6,538 nucleotides of DNA, taken from contig CAYOFH010000172.1 in assembly GCA_964403175.1 (NCBI GenBank), forward strand, positions 1 to 6,538, in the 5' to 3' direction. A program made the translations under genes and the position numbers. The notes beneath the pieces are model-generated. The model searched no databases and was not told where the DNA came from. It worked only from the letters and a program-made list of their open reading frames with translations. Position 1 is the first letter of the stretch. Every line of letters starts with the position of its first letter. This document shows positions 4,743 to 6,538 of the stretch, one piece after another. Source of the stretch: Marinilabilia sp964403175. GTDB taxonomy: Bacteria > Bacteroidota > Bacteroidia > Bacteroidales > Marinilabiliaceae.

Positions 4743-6538
4743 ATGCGAACCAAAGATCTTTTATCCAAAGCAACAGTTTTATTTTTTATTTTGTCTGCTT
4801 GCATTATGGCTTCTGCTATGGCGCAGGACAAAAATGCTTCTCCTTATTTCGTGGTATTTTCGGATGCTGATGAGAAAGCCGGTCTGCCACTGAAATCGAC
4901 TGATATTGATGTAGATATTTCCGGTGTTATAGCCGATGTAACAGTCAATCAAACCTACGTCAATACAGGTGAGTCTGTAATTGAGGCCATCTATGTTTTT
5001 CCGGCTTCCACCAGAGCTGCTGTTTACAAAATGGTAATGAAAGTGGGGGAAAGAGTCATTATGGCTAAAATTGAAGAGAAAGATAAAGCCAGAAAACGCT
5101 ACGAGAATGCTAAGAAGGAGGGGAAGACAGTATCATTGCTAGAGGAAAAACGTCCTAACGTTTTTAAGATGAATGTGGCCAATATTATTCCCGGTGCTAC
5201 TGTTGAGGTAAAAATGTCCTATACCGAGTTACTGGTACCTACTGACAAAATTTATGAATTTGTTTATCCCACAGTGGTTGGCCCCCGCTACGTAAGCAAA
5301 AGGGAGATGGCTGAAGCCTCCGTCGAAAATTGGACAGGGAATCCCTATCTTAAAGAAAAAGAAAATCCGACCTCCAAGCTTAATCTTGATGTGAACCTGA
5401 ATACAGGTCTGCCCATTCAGGATATTCGTTGTGATACTCACAAAAATAAAATTGAATATCAGGAAAAGTCTTCTGCCACATTAGCGATGGAAGAACCCGA
5501 TGGGGGCAATCGCGATTTCGTTATGCAATACCGTTTGGCTGGCAATCAGATTGAAACAGGTGTGTTACTGTATGATAATCCCGACGGTGAAAAGTTCTTT
5601 GTGGCTATGATGCAGCCTCCGGCAAGAGTGGAGCCACAAGATATTCCTTCCCGTGAGTATGTTTTTATTGTTGATGTATCAGGCTCCATGTCAGGTTTTC
5701 CGCTGGGTATTTCCAAAAGAATGATGAAAAGCTTACTTGGAGGATTGCGTGAGAAAGATCTTTTCAATATTGTCTTTTTTTCCGGCGGTTCGTACATCTA
5801 TAATGAGAAGTCATTGCCCGTAACAGAGGAGAATATAGAGGATGCCATTAAGTTTATGGATAGTCAGCAAGGGGGGGGAGGTACTCAGTTGCTTAATGCA
5901 CTGAAGAGTGCCATGGGATTGAATGAAAGAGAAAATTATGCCAGATCGTTTGTAATTCTAACAGATGGCTATGTATCGGTTGAAGATGAAACTTTCGATT
6001 ATATCCGCAATAACCTGGGGAATGCCAACTTCTTTTCATTTGGAATCGGACGTGGAGTTAACAGGCATCTGATTGAAGGGATGGCCCATGTGGGATATGG
6101 GGAGGCATTTGTGGCAATAGATGAGGGCGGGGCAGTTAAGCAGTCTAAAAAATTTGAAAAATATATCTCTCAACCTGTATTGACAGGCATCGATTACAAC
6201 TTCGAAGGTTTTGATGCTTATGATGTTTTGCCCGAAAACATTCCTGACCTGTTTGCCGAAAGGCCTGTTATTATTTCGGGAAAATATCGCGGACAGCCAC
6301 AAGGTGTTTTGAAAATAACCGGAACATCAGGGAAAAGTGGAATTTCAAAAAGCCTTGATATTAAACCTGATAAAAATGAGAATAAAGCTCTGAAATATCT
6401 TTGGGCCAGAGAAAAAATTCGCCTTTTGGGGGATTATGCTTCTCTGAACAGTTACAGCTACGGTTCCTCAGAGAAAAAAGAAGCTCTCAAAAAGGAAATT
6501 ACCCAACTCGGACTGAAATACAATCTTCTTACCCAATA
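4743..6538 (+). CDS. Exported VIT and VWA domain protein (3' end missing)
   Basis: The reading frame is open from the ATG at 4743 to the right edge, giving 598 complete codons and no stop. Residues 1-28 form a signal peptide, with likely cleavage near ASAMA-QD. An LSAC lipobox-like motif (Cys20) lies inside the hydrophobic core, so a lipoprotein form cannot be excluded. Residues about 45-165 are a VIT (vault/inter-alpha-trypsin) domain, with the typical VNQTYVNTG and EAIYVFP strands and a charged EEKDKARKRYENAKKEGK stretch. Residues about 305-480 are a von Willebrand factor A domain with a complete metal-ion-dependent adhesion site: Asp311, Ser313 and Ser315 (DVSGS), Thr381 after four glycines, and Asp408 (LTDG). 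A region to about 540 precedes a helical tail ending KYNLLTQ, where relatives usually go on to a YTSF-like motif close to the end, so little is probably missing. VIT-VWA proteins act outside the cytoplasm in adhesion or protein binding, and some bacterial ones sit beside sortase or exosortase genes; the exact role here is unknown. G8 at 5871-5878 encodes the glycines before Thr381. Confidence 0.93.
   Translation, partial: MRTKDLLSKATVLFFILSACIMASAMAQDKNASPYFVVFSDADEKAGLPLKSTDIDVDISGVIADVTVNQTYVNTGESVIEAIYVFPASTRAAVYKMVMKVGERVIMAKIEEKDKARKRYENAKKEGKTVSLLEEKRPNVFKMNVANIIPGATVEVKMSYTELLVPTDKIYEFVYPTVVGPRYVSKREMAEASVENWTGNPYLKEKENPTSKLNLDVNLNTGLPIQDIRCDTHKNKIEYQEKSSATLAMEEPDGGNRDFVMQYRLAGNQIETGVLLYDNPDGEKFFVAMMQPPARVEPQDIPSREYVFIVDVSGSMSGFPLGISKRMMKSLLGGLREKDLFNIVFFSGGSYIYNEKSLPVTEENIEDAIKFMDSQQGGGGTQLLNALKSAMGLNERENYARSFVILTDGYVSVEDETFDYIRNNLGNANFFSFGIGRGVNRHLIEGMAHVGYGEAFVAIDEGGAVKQSKKFEKYISQPVLTGIDYNFEGFDAYDVLPENIPDLFAERPVIISGKYRGQPQGVLKITGTSGKSGISKSLDIKPDKNENKALKYLWAREKIRLLGDYASLNSYSYGSSEKKEALKKEITQLGLKYNLLTQ

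Noticed and set aside
5229..6302. Leftward ORFs of 70-88 codons inside the VIT/VWA region.
   Set aside because: The plus-strand frame is open throughout and encodes clear VIT and VWA domains, so these are antisense shadows.

Overview
The window looks like chromosomal DNA from a member of the Bacteroidota. It is AT-rich, and gene starts lack Shine-Dalgarno sequences. The first gene encodes a lipoprotein whose cleavage cysteine is followed by an acidic run, as in surface-exported lipoproteins of this phylum. The protein sequences also resemble Bacteroidota families. I cannot fix the order or genus. No mobile element, phage gene, CRISPR array, tRNA or rRNA was found.

Layout. Positions 1-392 hold no convincing gene: there is a stem-rich patch at the left edge, a good hairpin at 76-98 and an AT-rich leader. 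A 603-residue right-handed beta-helix lipoprotein, possibly acting on polysaccharide, runs rightward at 393-2204 and ends at a hairpin terminator (2232-2265). Between it and a convergent leftward gene lies about 270 bases with an unusual density of inverted repeats (2266-2537). These include a REP-like GC hairpin, a possible three-way-junction fold and a 66-base imperfect hairpin reaching into the neighbour's stop codon. The leftward gene (2536-2982) encodes a small, very basic membrane protein of unknown function. A divergent spacer (2983-3461) separates it from a rightward tRNA-dihydrouridine synthase gene (3462-4406). After a second AT-rich spacer with a leader hairpin (4407-4742), a large exported VIT + VWA protein starts at 4743 and runs off the right edge at about residue 598, apparently near its C-terminus.

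The four genes do not form an operon or an obvious pathway. Their spacers are all over 300 bases and two of the junctions change strand. Each is probably its own transcription unit: a surface lipoprotein, a membrane protein, a tRNA-modification housekeeping enzyme and an envelope metal-ion-adhesion protein. I see no clear new multi-gene system. The best candidates for something undescribed are the structured intergenic element at 2266-2537, the G8 tract inside the VWA gene, and the unassigned beta-helix lipoprotein.
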